Assembly: GCA_017615135.1 (NCBI GenBank)
Contig: JAGAAU010000247.1
Span: forward strand, 1 to 13,438
DNA from: Bacteroidales bacterium
GTDB taxonomy: Bacteria > Bacteroidota > Bacteroidia > Bacteroidales > UBA932
DNA: 13,438 bases
Direction: 5' to 3'
Part shown: positions 6,617 to 13,438 of the stretch, one piece after another
Layout: the number at the start of each line of letters is the position of its first letter
How positions within the stretch are numbered: the first letter of the stretch is position 1
Position numbers and translations under genes: made by a program
Notes under the pieces: generated by a model
The model's input: only the letters and a program-made list of their open reading frames with translations
The model's database searches: none
What the model was told of the DNA's origin: nothing

Positions 6617-8248
6617 ATGAGTTCTAAAACACATATCCTTTCTCTGTTTTTCGCATTCGCGATGATTGCCTGCACCCCGGAGACTCCCGTTCCCGGAGGT
6701 GGAGACGATCCGGGCGGAGGAGGTGGCGGCGGTACAGTGGAAAAACCATCGGCAGCGGAGCTCTATGCCAGGTTCCTGATTCCCGAAGATGAGGAGGACG
6801 GGATTGCGAGGGCTTTCCCGGGTGCCGAGGGCGGCGGAATGTACACCACCGGCGGCCGCGGGGGCAAGGTGATTCACGTAACTACCCTGCACGATTCCGG
6901 AACGGGTTCGCTGAGGGCCGCATTGGAAGAGACCGGCGCCAGGACCATAGTGTTCGACGTAGCCGGCACTATAGAGCTTCGGAGCGACCTTAAAATCGGC
7001 CGTGGGAACGTAACCATTGCGGGGCAGACCGCTCCCGGCGATGGTATCTGCCTTAAAAACTACACTACCAATATCAGCGCCGGCAATGTGATTGTCCGAT
7101 ACCTGCGTTTCCGGCTGGGAGATCAGGCGCCCTGGACCGAGGCCGATATCCAGGCCGGCAGGGCGGACAGGGAAGACTGTATATGGGGCTGCTACCAGGA
7201 GAACCTGATTCTGGACCACTGCTCCATGAGCTGGAGCGTAGACGAGGCAGCCTCCTTCTATGCGAACGAAAATTTCACCATGCAGTGGTGCCTTATTGCC
7301 GAATCGATGAAGAACTGCCGTCTTCATACAAAGGGCAACCACGGCTACGGTGGCATCTGGGGCGGAAAGAACGCCAGTTTCCATCATAACGTGCTGGCTC
7401 ATCACGACAGCCGCAACGCCCGTATAGACCATCCGCATATCTACGAGAACCATAAAGCTCCGGCGCGCCGCGGCAACGTGGATTTGCGCAACAACCTGGT
7501 GTACGACTGGGGCAGCAACAACTGCTACGGCGGAGAAGGCGGCTGGTTCAATCTGGTGAACTGTTACTATCAGCCGGGGCCTTCGTCGTCGGACAGGAAG
7601 TATTTCATGGATTTGTACGCCATATACAGCAGTTGCAGCAACTGTAACGAGACCAACATAGACCACGGCTACGCATCTGTATATCTGGACGGCAATGTGC
7701 ATACCAAATATGCGTCCATTACCGGGGCAAACGCCTCGGGGATAAACTGGCACAACGGGGCCGGGCACGACAATTACAAGTCTACCCTGTCTTCGCCCCT
7801 CGCAATTGCCGGCAAGGACGGGAGGGATGCGTATGTTACCACCCACAGCGCCGAAGATGCGCGCAAGATGCTCCTGCAGTATGCGGGCGCCTCTCTCCGC
7901 CAGGACGATGCGGACAAACGGATACTTTCGGAGGTGGAGAACGGTACCGGAAGGATTATCCTGGATATCAATGACCTTGAGGGTTCTGCCGGCAGCCCTG
8001 CATGGCCGTCGCTTTCTGCCACTGCGGAGGAGAAGGCGGTCGTTCTGGATACCGACGGAGACGGAATGCCGGATGCCTTTGAAGACGAGTTCTTCCTGGA
8101 CAGGAACAATCCTGAAGACGGCAATGCAAAAACCCTTGACATACACGGGCGATATACCAACCTGGAGATGTATCTCCACTATCTGGTGCGGAACATTACC
8201 GCACTCCAGAGAGAAAACGGAACATATTTAAACTTAAACAGTATATGA
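6617..8248 (+). CDS. Lipoprotein pectate lyase, polysaccharide lyase family 1-like
   Basis: Cleaves de-esterified homogalacturonan by beta-elimination, giving 4,5-unsaturated oligogalacturonides. The 543-residue protein has a lipoprotein signal (FAMIAC, Cys19) and a Pro/Gly spacer with a run of seven glycines (33-39). The catalytic right-handed beta-helix starts at AFPGAEGGGMYTTGGRGG (66-83) and carries GSLRAALEETGARTIVFDVAG, TIAGQTAPGDGIC (133-145), LDHCSMSWSVDE (199-210; expected calcium site), GYGGIWGGKNASFHHNVLAHH and SRNAR (265-269), all typical of Bacteroidetes PL1 enzymes. A calcium-binding DTDGDGMPDAFED (478-490) and a terminal GRYTNLEMYLHYLV complete the usual C-terminus, with about 19 extra residues after it. 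I chose ATG 6617 because it begins the signal peptide; the in-frame ATG at 6572 lies upstream of the promoter box. Its stop overlaps the kduD start (ATGA), so the genes are translationally coupled. Confidence 0.93.
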   Translation: MSSKTHILSLFFAFAMIACTPETPVPGGGDDPGGGGGGGTVEKPSAAELYARFLIPEDEEDGIARAFPGAEGGGMYTTGGRGGKVIHVTTLHDSGTGSLRAALEETGARTIVFDVAGTIELRSDLKIGRGNVTIAGQTAPGDGICLKNYTTNISAGNVIVRYLRFRLGDQAPWTEADIQAGRADREDCIWGCYQENLILDHCSMSWSVDEAASFYANENFTMQWCLIAESMKNCRLHTKGNHGYGGIWGGKNASFHHNVLAHHDSRNARIDHPHIYENHKAPARRGNVDLRNNLVYDWGSNNCYGGEGGWFNLVNCYYQPGPSSSDRKYFMDLYAIYSSCSNCNETNIDHGYASVYLDGNVHTKYASITGANASGINWHNGAGHDNYKSTLSSPLAIAGKDGRDAYVTTHSAEDARKMLLQYAGASLRQDDADKRILSEVENGTGRIILDINDLEGSAGSPAWPSLSATAEEKAVVLDTDGDGMPDAFEDEFFLDRNNPEDGNAKTLDIHGRYTNLEMYLHYLVRNITALQRENGTYLNLNSI

Positions 8249-9048
8249 CGAACATTTTTTCACTTGAAGGGAAAAACGCGTGGATTACCGGCGCTTCCTA
8301 CGGAATAGGCTTCAATATAGCCAAAGCCTTTGTGTCTGCAGGCATTAAGACCATTATTTTCAACGACATTAACGAGCAGGCCCTGGAGCGCGGACTCGCA
8401 AACTACAAGGAGGCAGGCATAGAGAACGTGAAGGGTTATGTCTGCGACGTAACGGACGAGGTGGCCGTAAAGGCCCTGGTTGAGAAGATTCATGCCGAAG
8501 TTGGCCAGATAGACATACTTGTGAATAATGCAGGAATTATCAAGCGCATCCCCATGCATGAGATGGAGCGCAGGGAGTTCCAGCAGGTGATAGACGTAGA
8601 CCTCGTGGCCCCGTTCATCGTATCCAGCGCAGTTCTGCCAGAGATGATGGAGCGCCGCGAAGGCAAGATTATCAATATCTGCTCGATGATGAGCGAACTC
8701 GGCCGCGAGACCGTTTCCGCTTACGCTGCAGCCAAGGGCGGTCTCAAGATGCTCACCCGCAACATCTGCTCCGAATATGGGGCTTATAACATCCAGTGCA
8801 ACGGTATCGGCCCTGGCTATATAGCTACGCCTCAGACTGCTCCGCTGCGCGAAAAACAGCCGGACGGCAGCCGTCATCCCTTCGACAGCTTCATCTGCGC
8901 CAAAACTCCCGCAGGCCGCTGGCTCGAACCTCAGGAACTCGGCGGACCGGCCGTATTCCTCGCCTCCCACGCATCTGACGCCGTTAATGGCCACATCCTC
9001 TATGTAGACGGCGGTATCCTCGCCTATATTGGAAAACAGCCGGAATAA
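8245..9048 (+). CDS. kduD: 2-dehydro-3-deoxy-D-gluconate 5-dehydrogenase (KduD-type SDR)
   Basis: Cytoplasmic NAD(P)-dependent short-chain dehydrogenase that interconverts 3-deoxy-D-glycero-2,5-hexodiulosonate and 2-keto-3-deoxygluconate, the step after KduI. The 267 residues contain the cofactor motif TGASYGIG (15-22), NNAG (94-97), catalytic Ser147, and Tyr160-x-x-x-Lys164, followed by GPGYIATP and a C-terminal VNGHILYVDGG. Length is normal. Close relatives are often named gluconate 5-dehydrogenase; the immediate kduI neighbour favours the KduD role. The start ATG overlaps the pectate lyase stop by four bases, and kduI begins 13 bases after the stop, so the three form one transcription unit. 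Confidence 0.9.
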   Translation: MTNIFSLEGKNAWITGASYGIGFNIAKAFVSAGIKTIIFNDINEQALERGLANYKEAGIENVKGYVCDVTDEVAVKALVEKIHAEVGQIDILVNNAGIIKRIPMHEMERREFQQVIDVDLVAPFIVSSAVLPEMMERREGKIINICSMMSELGRETVSAYAAAKGGLKMLTRNICSEYGAYNIQCNGIGPGYIATPQTAPLREKQPDGSRHPFDSFICAKTPAGRWLEPQELGGPAVFLASHASDAVNGHILYVDGGILAYIGKQPE

Positions 9049-9061
9049 TTAAACTCGTATT

Positions 9062-9907
9062 ATGTCAAAGATTAATTGCCAGGTGAGGCAGGCGTCGAGC
9101 AATGCAGACGCCAAGCATTACGATACAGAGCGCTTGCGCAGTGAATACCTCGTAGAGAAGGTTATGGTTCCGGACGAGATCAACATGGTCTACTCCATGT
9201 TCGACCGTATTATCACCGGAGGGGCAGTGCCGGTAAAGGAAGAGCTTAAGCTCGAAGCTCCGGAAATCCTCCGCGCCGATTTCTTTACTTCCCGCCGCGA
9301 ACTTGGCATATTCAACGTAGGAGGCCCCGGCAGCGTGCTGGTTGGAGACGAGGAATTCAAGCTCGAATACAAGGAGGCCCTTTACGTGGGCAGGGGAGAG
9401 CGTCATGTGGTGTTCCGCAGCGCAGATCCGGCAAAGCCCGCGCACTTCTACTTCTGCTCGGCTACCGCGCACAAGGAGACCGGCGTAAAGAAGGTCAGCA
9501 AGAAAGATGCAGTGGTAATGCATCTCGGCAGCCTGGAAGAGGCTAATGAGCGTACCATCAACCGTTTGCTGGTGAAAGAGGTGGTTCCCTGCTGCCAGCT
9601 CCAGATGGGCATGACAGAGCTGGCTCCGGGCAGTACCTGGAACACCATGCCGGCGCACACCCATAACCGCAGGATGGAGGTGTATTTCTACTTTGAGGTC
9701 CCCGAAGGGGCGGCTGTCTGCCATTTTATGGGAGAACCCCAGGAAACGCGCCATATCTGGATGCATAACGAGCAGAGCGTCATTAGCCCGCAGTGGAGCA
9801 TACACTCTGCCTGCGCAACCCGCAACTACACCTTTATCTGGGGCATGTGCGGAGAGAACGACGATTATAACGATATGGACTGGTGCGCAACCGAGGATCT
9901 CAAGTAA
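9062..9907 (+). CDS. kduI: 5-keto-4-deoxyuronate isomerase (4-deoxy-L-threo-5-hexosulose-uronate ketol-isomerase)
   Basis: Zinc-dependent cytoplasmic isomerase that converts 5-keto-4-deoxyuronate, the open form of the unsaturated uronate released from pectate lyase products, to 3-deoxy-D-glycero-2,5-hexodiulosonate for KduD. The 281-residue length matches the family (278 in E. coli). The N-terminus has VRQASSNADAK and LRSEYLVEKV. The C-terminal cupin carries the metal ligands His199, His201, Glu206 (in PAHTHNRRMEVY) and His248 (in WSIHSA), with exactly the spacing of the E. coli ligands at 196, 198, 203 and 245. The stop TAA shares one base with the ATG of the next gene. An active enzyme is expected. 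Confidence 0.95.
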   Translation: MSKINCQVRQASSNADAKHYDTERLRSEYLVEKVMVPDEINMVYSMFDRIITGGAVPVKEELKLEAPEILRADFFTSRRELGIFNVGGPGSVLVGDEEFKLEYKEALYVGRGERHVVFRSADPAKPAHFYFCSATAHKETGVKKVSKKDAVVMHLGSLEEANERTINRLLVKEVVPCCQLQMGMTELAPGSTWNTMPAHTHNRRMEVYFYFEVPEGAAVCHFMGEPQETRHIWMHNEQSVISPQWSIHSACATRNYTFIWGMCGENDDYNDMDWCATEDLK

Positions 9908-10782
9908 TGAAACGTTTATTTATTCTTCTTGCGCTTTGCGCCGCCGTTGCTTCCTGCGGTTCTCCCGTGGAGAAGAAAGTCATGGCCCGCTATGTTCCGG
10001 AGCGTTACGACGATTTTGTCTATGAGAACAACTTCGTAGCCGGCCGTTTCTATGGAATCGCGCTGGAGGCCGACGTGCCCGGCGGACATCTGGTTTCTCC
10101 CGGAATAGACGTCTGGGTTAAATATCCCGGCGCCCTGGTGGCGGATACTCTCTACAAGCGTGAACTGCAGGAGGGAATATCCTACCATAAGAACAGCGGG
10201 CTGGGGAAGGACTGCTATAAGGTGTCCAAAAGTCTTGGCGCGGGCGCATCCGTGGCCCTGGCCGCAGACGGCAGTTTCCTTTTTCCGGAGCATAATTACA
10301 GCTCTTCCGAGGTTCTGGAGGATACTCCATACAAGGTGGTGTTCGTGCTGCACTATCCCGAATGGCAGGCTGGAGACATTACCATAAAGCTCGATAAAAA
10401 GGTTAGCGTTACCGCCGATACCTACTTCTGTGCAGTGGAAGACTGCTATACCTTCAGCGGGGTGGACTCGCTGGAGATTGCCGCCGGAATATTCCGTCAT
10501 CCTGCCCAGGAGACAATTGAGGCCGAGTTCACCGGAGAAGACCGTTATGCCATCTGGGAGCATGCATCGGACCAGAGCGTAGAACCGGAGGACGGAATGA
10601 TAGGTGTTGCGGTGGTAGTGCCCGGAGCCGCGTCGGTACGCTGCACTGAAGACGGAGTTCACGGCATCTGCACCCGCTTCGTAAAATCCGGAGAGCCTTT
10701 CAACTACTGCTTCGGTTCCTGCTGGAGTAAAGGAAACGTTACAAGCCCGGAAGATTGGTTCAATATAGTCAGAAGCATTTGA
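9907..10782 (+). CDS. Lipoprotein of the DUF4861 type
   Basis: A 291-residue predicted lipoprotein (MKRLFILLALCAAVASC, Cys17). The mature end, GSPVEKK, lacks an early acidic cluster, so I expect it to face the periplasm. The body matches my memory of DUF4861 proteins, common beside pectin and other uronic-acid genes: ARYVPERYDDFVYEN near the start, SPGIDVWVKYPGALVADTLY, SYHKNSGLGKDCYKVSKSLGAG, a middle beta-rich part ending in YAIWEHASDQ, then GIGVAVVVPG-like strands (MIGVAVVVPG) and FNYCFGSCWSKGNVTSPEDW at the end. No verified activity is known to me; position between kduI and uvrB in a tight run suggests a job on unsaturated or decorated oligogalacturonides after entry to the periplasm. The start is set at 9907 (TAATG overlap with kduI) because it begins the signal peptide. 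Confidence 0.75.
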   Translation: MKRLFILLALCAAVASCGSPVEKKVMARYVPERYDDFVYENNFVAGRFYGIALEADVPGGHLVSPGIDVWVKYPGALVADTLYKRELQEGISYHKNSGLGKDCYKVSKSLGAGASVALAADGSFLFPEHNYSSSEVLEDTPYKVVFVLHYPEWQAGDITIKLDKKVSVTADTYFCAVEDCYTFSGVDSLEIAAGIFRHPAQETIEAEFTGEDRYAIWEHASDQSVEPEDGMIGVAVVVPGAASVRCTEDGVHGICTRFVKSGEPFNYCFGSCWSKGNVTSPEDWFNIVRSI

Positions 10783-10791
10783 TACTGGCCG

Positions 10792-12933
10792 GTGAAATTC
10801 CATCTCGAATCTGAGTACAAACCCTCCGGCGACCAGCCGCAGGCCATCAAGGAACTTGCCGAGGCCCTTTCCTCAGGGGTGACAGACGTTACCCTTCTGG
10901 GTGTTACGGGCAGCGGCAAGACCTTTACCATGGCCAATGTGATAGAGAAGCTTCAGCGGCCTGCACTTATCCTCAGCCATAATAAAACCCTCGCGGCCCA
11001 GCTCTACGGGGAGTTCAAGTCGTTTTTCCCGGGCAATGCCGTAGAGTACTTCGTGTCTTACTACGACTATTATCAGCCGGAAGCCTACATTCCCAACACC
11101 GACACCTATATAGAAAAGGACCTGAGCATCAACGACCAGATAGAAAAACTGCGTCTGAGTGCTGCCGGGGCCCTTCTCAGCGGGCGCCGGGACGTGATTG
11201 TAGTGTCTTCTGTGAGCTGCCTGTACGGAATAGGCAACCCGGACGATTTCCACGAACAGACCGTGCTGGTGCGAAGGGGAGAGACGCGCAGCCTCACAGG
11301 TCTGCTGTACAAACTGGTAGATGCGCTTTACGTGCGCACGGAGGCCGATTTCAACTGTGGCTCCTTCCGGGTGAAAGGCGACACGGTGGATGTATACCTG
11401 GCCGGTGCGGACAACGCGGTGCGCATCGAGTTCTTTGGAGACGAGGTGGACGCCCTGAGCCTGATAGACCCGGTTACGGGGGCGAAGATAGAGGATATAA
11501 GCGAAATCAGCATATATCCCGCCAACAACTTCGTAACCACCAAGGAGAGGGGAGCGGCGGCTGTAAGCCACATCCAGGACGATCTGGTGAAGCAGATGGA
11601 TTACTTCGAATCCATAGGCCGGAACCTGGAGGCCAAACGCCTGAAGCAGAGGGTGGAGTACGACATAGAGATTATAAAGGAGATGGGCTGGTGCCCCGGG
11701 ATAGAGAATTACAGCCGCTACTTCGACGGCCGAAAACCCGGCCAGAGGCCTTTCTGCCTGATAGACTATTTCCCGGACGATTTCATCACCTTCATAGACG
11801 AGAGCCACGTTACCCTTCCGCAGGTGCGTGCCATGTACGGCGGCGACCATTCCCGCAAGAGCACCCTGGTGGAGTATGGGTTCCGGCTGCCGGCTGCCGC
11901 AGACAACAGGCCGCTGACCTTCGAAGAGTTCGAGGGCATAACCGGCCAGAGGGTGTATGTGAGCGCCACCCCGGCCGATTATGAACTTGCAAAGTCCGGA
12001 GGTCTGGTGGTTGAACAGCTGGTAAGGCCCACAGGCCTGCTGGATCCTCCGATAGAGGTTCGCCCCATCAAAAATCAGGTAGACGACCTTGTGGAGGAGA
12101 TACGCAAGCGTGCGGAAAACGACGAACGGGTGCTTGTGACTACGCTTACCAAGCGTATGGCCGAGGAACTGGACGCATATCTGGCCAGAATAGGCATAAG
12201 GGCCCGATATATCCATTCCGATGTAGATACGGCAGAGCGTGTGGAGATAATCGAGGACTTTAAGAACGGCCTCTTCGACGTACTGGTCGGCGTGAACCTC
12301 CTGCGCGAGGGGCTGGATATTCCAAGTGTGTCGCTGGTTGCGATTCTGGATGCCGACAAGGAGGGGCTGCTGCGCTCCACGAGGGCTCTTACCCAGACCG
12401 CCGGCCGTGCGGCCAGGAACGTGAACGGACTGGTGCTGATGTATGCAGACACCATTACCGAGTCTATGGAATTTACAATTCGCGAGACCGAACGCCGCCG
12501 CAAGAAGCAGATGGAATACAATAAGCTGCACAGGATTACGCCCAGGCAGGTTGAGGTACGGCACAACGTGCTGTCCTCAAGCTTGGCCAACAGTCCTGTT
12601 GGCCGGGTGAGCGCAGCGAACTCCTGGGAGGATCCTGTGTACATACCCAACCCGTCGGACCTTGGGCGTGGAACCGTCAGCGTAGGGCTTGGACACGACT
12701 CCAGGCGCGAAGCGGGCGCCGCCTTCGCCGGCGGGCACGTCCGTGCCGATCTTGCAGCCGTGCTGCAAGATCCCGTGATTCGCGCCATGGACCGCAGCCA
12801 GGTAGAGAAGATGATAGCAGACGACAAGCAGCGGATGCAGAAATCCGCTGCTGAACTGGACTTTTCCGCTGCAGCCCGTTATCGCGACGAAATGTGGGCC
12901 CTGCAGGAATACCTTAAAGTCTGGAAGGGGTAG
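10792..12933 (+). CDS. uvrB: Excinuclease ABC subunit B
   Basis: DNA-damage recognition helicase-like ATPase of nucleotide excision repair; receives damage sites from UvrA and recruits UvrC. GTG start, 713 residues. Seen: Walker A GVTGSGKT (37-44), the damage-clamping beta-hairpin [11 protein letters not shown] (89-99), DESH (336-339), VSATPADYE, the helicase C-terminal [29 protein letters not shown] (535-543), and the C-terminal UVR domain (about 671-709, [13 protein letters not shown]) that contacts UvrC. The protein is longer than the usual 670-680 residues; most of the excess lies in the linker between about 585 and 659, whose DNA carries perfect inverted repeats. All core motifs are intact, so it should work. 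It starts 9 bases after the DUF4861-like gene and probably shares its transcript, an unusual place for a repair gene. Its end overlaps the next gene on the other strand by 20 bases. Confidence 0.96.
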   Translation: MKFHLESEYKPSGDQPQAIKELAEALSSGVTDVTLLGVTGSGKTFTMANVIEKLQRPALILSHNKTLAAQLYGEFKSFFPGNAVEYFVSYYDYYQPEAYIPNTDTYIEKDLSINDQIEKLRLSAAGALLSGRRDVIVVSSVSCLYGIGNPDDFHEQTVLVRRGETRSLTGLLYKLVDALYVRTEADFNCGSFRVKGDTVDVYLAGADNAVRIEFFGDEVDALSLIDPVTGAKIEDISEISIYPANNFVTTKERGAAAVSHIQDDLVKQMDYFESIGRNLEAKRLKQRVEYDIEIIKEMGWCPGIENYSRYFDGRKPGQRPFCLIDYFPDDFITFIDESHVTLPQVRAMYGGDHSRKSTLVEYGFRLPAAADNRPLTFEEFEGITGQRVYVSATPADYELAKSGGLVVEQLVRPTGLLDPPIEVRPIKNQVDDLVEEIRKRAENDERVLVTTLTKRMAEELDAYLARIGIRARYIHSDVDTAERVEIIEDFKNGLFDVLVGVNLLREGLDIPSVSLVAILDADKEGLLRSTRALTQTAGRAARNVNGLVLMYADTITESMEFTIRETERRRKKQMEYNKLHRITPRQVEVRHNVLSSSLANSPVGRVSAANSWEDPVYIPNPSDLGRGTVSVGLGHDSRREAGAAFAGGHVRADLAAVLQDPVIRAMDRSQVEKMIADDKQRMQKSAAELDFSAAARYRDEMWALQEYLKVWKG
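12585..12604. repeat. Perfect inverted repeat in uvrB linker (9-bp arms)
   Basis: GGCCAACAG, two bases, CTGTTGGCC. The arms are fully complementary. It lies at the upstream edge of the enlarged linker-coding region of uvrB. Confidence 0.85.
12734..12747. repeat. Inverted repeat in uvrB linker (6-bp arms)
   Basis: GGCACG, two bases, CGTGCC. It abuts the longer inverted repeat at 12748-12772 with no base between. A weaker 6-bp stem (GCGAAG at 12707-12712 with CTTCGC at 12723-12728) lies just upstream. Confidence 0.6.
12748..12772. repeat. Perfect inverted repeat in uvrB linker (10-bp arms)
   Basis: GATCTTGCAG, loop CCGTG, CTGCAAGATC. The arms are fully complementary. It is the strongest hairpin I found in the window, and it lies inside coding sequence (residues about 653-661) just before the conserved DPVI that leads into the UVR domain. 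Confidence 0.85.
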
Positions 12934-13438
12934 TGTAGTTGTCGAAGTAACCCTGAATGAGCACTACCGGGGTTCCCTTGTCGCCGGAGCCGCTGGTAAG
13001 GTCGCACAGCGAACCAATCAGATCCGTTAGTTTACGGGGCGTAGTTCCTTCAGACGCCATATTTCCCTTAAGGTCTGCGTCTTTGCGACGTATGCTCTCG
13101 GAGATGGCGTTCTTCAGGGCCTCTCCGCTGAGGGAACTGAATTCATTGTCGGCCAGATACTTCAGCTTAAGTTCGTTGGGTGTTCCGACGAGCCCGTCTG
13201 TATAGGCAGGCGACACCTCGGGGTCTGCAAGTTCCCAAATCTTGCCCTGGGGGTCCTTGAAGGCGCCGTCGCCATAGACCATTACCTCTACGTGCTTGCC
13301 GGTGGCCTCCAGAATCTGTTTCTGAATGTCCAGAACCACACCCTGGCAGTCTCTGGGGAAGAGCTTCACTTTGTTTTCCGAAGCTTTGTTGGAACCAAGT
13401 AGCCCGAAGCGTGGATTGTATCCGTGGCTGTCGGACGG
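12914..13438 (-). CDS. Coenzyme F420-0:L-glutamate ligase-like protein, 5' end outside the window
   Basis: The C-terminal 174 residues of a protein resembling CofE/FbiB-type F420-0:gamma-glutamyl ligases, which add glutamate to coenzyme F420-0 in archaea and actinobacteria. The frame is open to the right edge; the visible part begins [20 protein letters not shown] and the GTG at 13369 is internal, not the start. Conserved stretches are [41 protein letters not shown], and near the end [36 protein letters not shown]. Anaerobic Bacteroidetes carry such proteins although they are not known to make F420, so the true substrate is open. The gene is convergent with uvrB, and the two coding ends overlap by 20 bases, with no terminator between them. 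Confidence 0.8.
   Translation of the reverse strand, partial: PSDSHGYNPRFGLLGSNKASENKVKLFPRDCQGVVLDIQKQILEATGKHVEVMVYGDGAFKDPQGKIWELADPEVSPAYTDGLVGTPNELKLKYLADNEFSSLSGEALKNAISESIRRKDADLKGNMASEGTTPRKLTDLIGSLCDLTSGSGDKGTPVVLIQGYFDNYTTPSRL

Noticed and set aside
6574..6675. Upstream in-frame ATG giving the VWA gene 34 extra residues
   Set aside because: The extension would bury a good lipoprotein signal peptide and run through the pectate lyase promoter and start. The start at 6573 fits both the signal and the promoter.
6690..6735. G-quadruplex in the glycine-rich linker of pectate lyase
   Set aside because: The G runs are mostly two bases long and are explained by GGN codons for the polyglycine spacer.
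6575..8179. Long open frame antisense to pectate lyase (534 codons)
   Set aside because: It mirrors the codon pattern of a well-supported enzyme gene, has no recognisable domains, and reads as low-complexity Val/Ala/Arg-rich sequence. It is a by-product of GC-rich coding DNA.
12394..12420. QTAGRAARN in UvrB instead of the E. coli QTIGRAARN
   Set aside because: From memory the alanine form is common in Bacteroidetes UvrB, and the arginine finger residues are intact.
10873..12564. Long open frame antisense to uvrB (563 codons)
   Set aside because: The sense frame is unmistakably uvrB; the antisense product has no family features and no promoter or start context.
1..13438. CRISPR array, tRNA, rRNA, restriction or phage genes
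   Set aside because: No regularly spaced repeats, no clover-leaf candidates in the short gaps, and all long frames are assigned; no such system is visible here.

Overview
The window looks like a stretch of a Bacteroidales genome with moderately high GC. The signs are Bacteroidetes-type promoters (a -7 box TAnnTTTG with a TTG/TTTG box about 20 bases upstream), no Shine-Dalgarno sequences, several lipoproteins with short acidic or glycine-rich tethers, an Rpn/PD-(D/E)XK gene, and protein sequences closest to my memory of Bacteroides, Alistipes and Prevotella relatives. Genus cannot be set from sequence alone. No tRNA, rRNA, CRISPR array or complete insertion sequence was seen, and no gap reaches 300 bases.

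Layout. (1) 1-1399, plus strand: the 3' part of altronate dehydratase uxaA, cut by the window edge. (2) 1450-2361, minus: an Rpn-family nuclease/transposase-like gene with a tandem-repeat tail and a clear promoter. (3) 2490-4289, minus: a 599-residue outer-membrane beta-barrel, divergent from (4) 4352-5365, plus: a secreted CE8 pectinesterase. (5) 5362-6573, minus: a lipoprotein with a von Willebrand A domain, divergent from (6) 6617-8248, plus: a lipoprotein pectate lyase. The pectate lyase heads a tight run of kduD, kduI, a DUF4861-like lipoprotein and uvrB, ending at 12933. Junctions in this run are a 4-base overlap, a 13-base gap, a 1-base overlap and a 9-base gap. (7) 12914-13438, minus: the 3' part of a gene like coenzyme F420-0:L-glutamate ligase, overlapping the end of uvrB.

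How the genes fit together. This is a pectin/galacturonate locus. Pectinesterase removes methyl esters from homogalacturonan and pectate lyase cuts the product into 4,5-unsaturated oligogalacturonides. Unsaturated galacturonate opens to 5-keto-4-deoxyuronate, which KduI isomerises and KduD reduces to 2-keto-3-deoxygluconate (KDG). UxaA makes the same KDG from altronate, so saturated and unsaturated ends of pectin converge. No SusC/SusD pair, unsaturated galacturonyl hydrolase, kdgK or kdgA lies in the window. The barrel, the VWA lipoprotein and the DUF4861-like protein are the parts without a settled role.

Most interesting points. The two divergent gene pairs share one promoter design, in which a TTTGCAA core serves the -7 box of one gene and the -33 box of the other. 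The VWA lipoprotein is placed among pectin enzymes. A cluster of perfect inverted repeats lies inside the enlarged linker of uvrB, and uvrB itself sits at the end of a sugar-catabolic operon. An octamer is repeated three times just upstream of the Rpn promoter.
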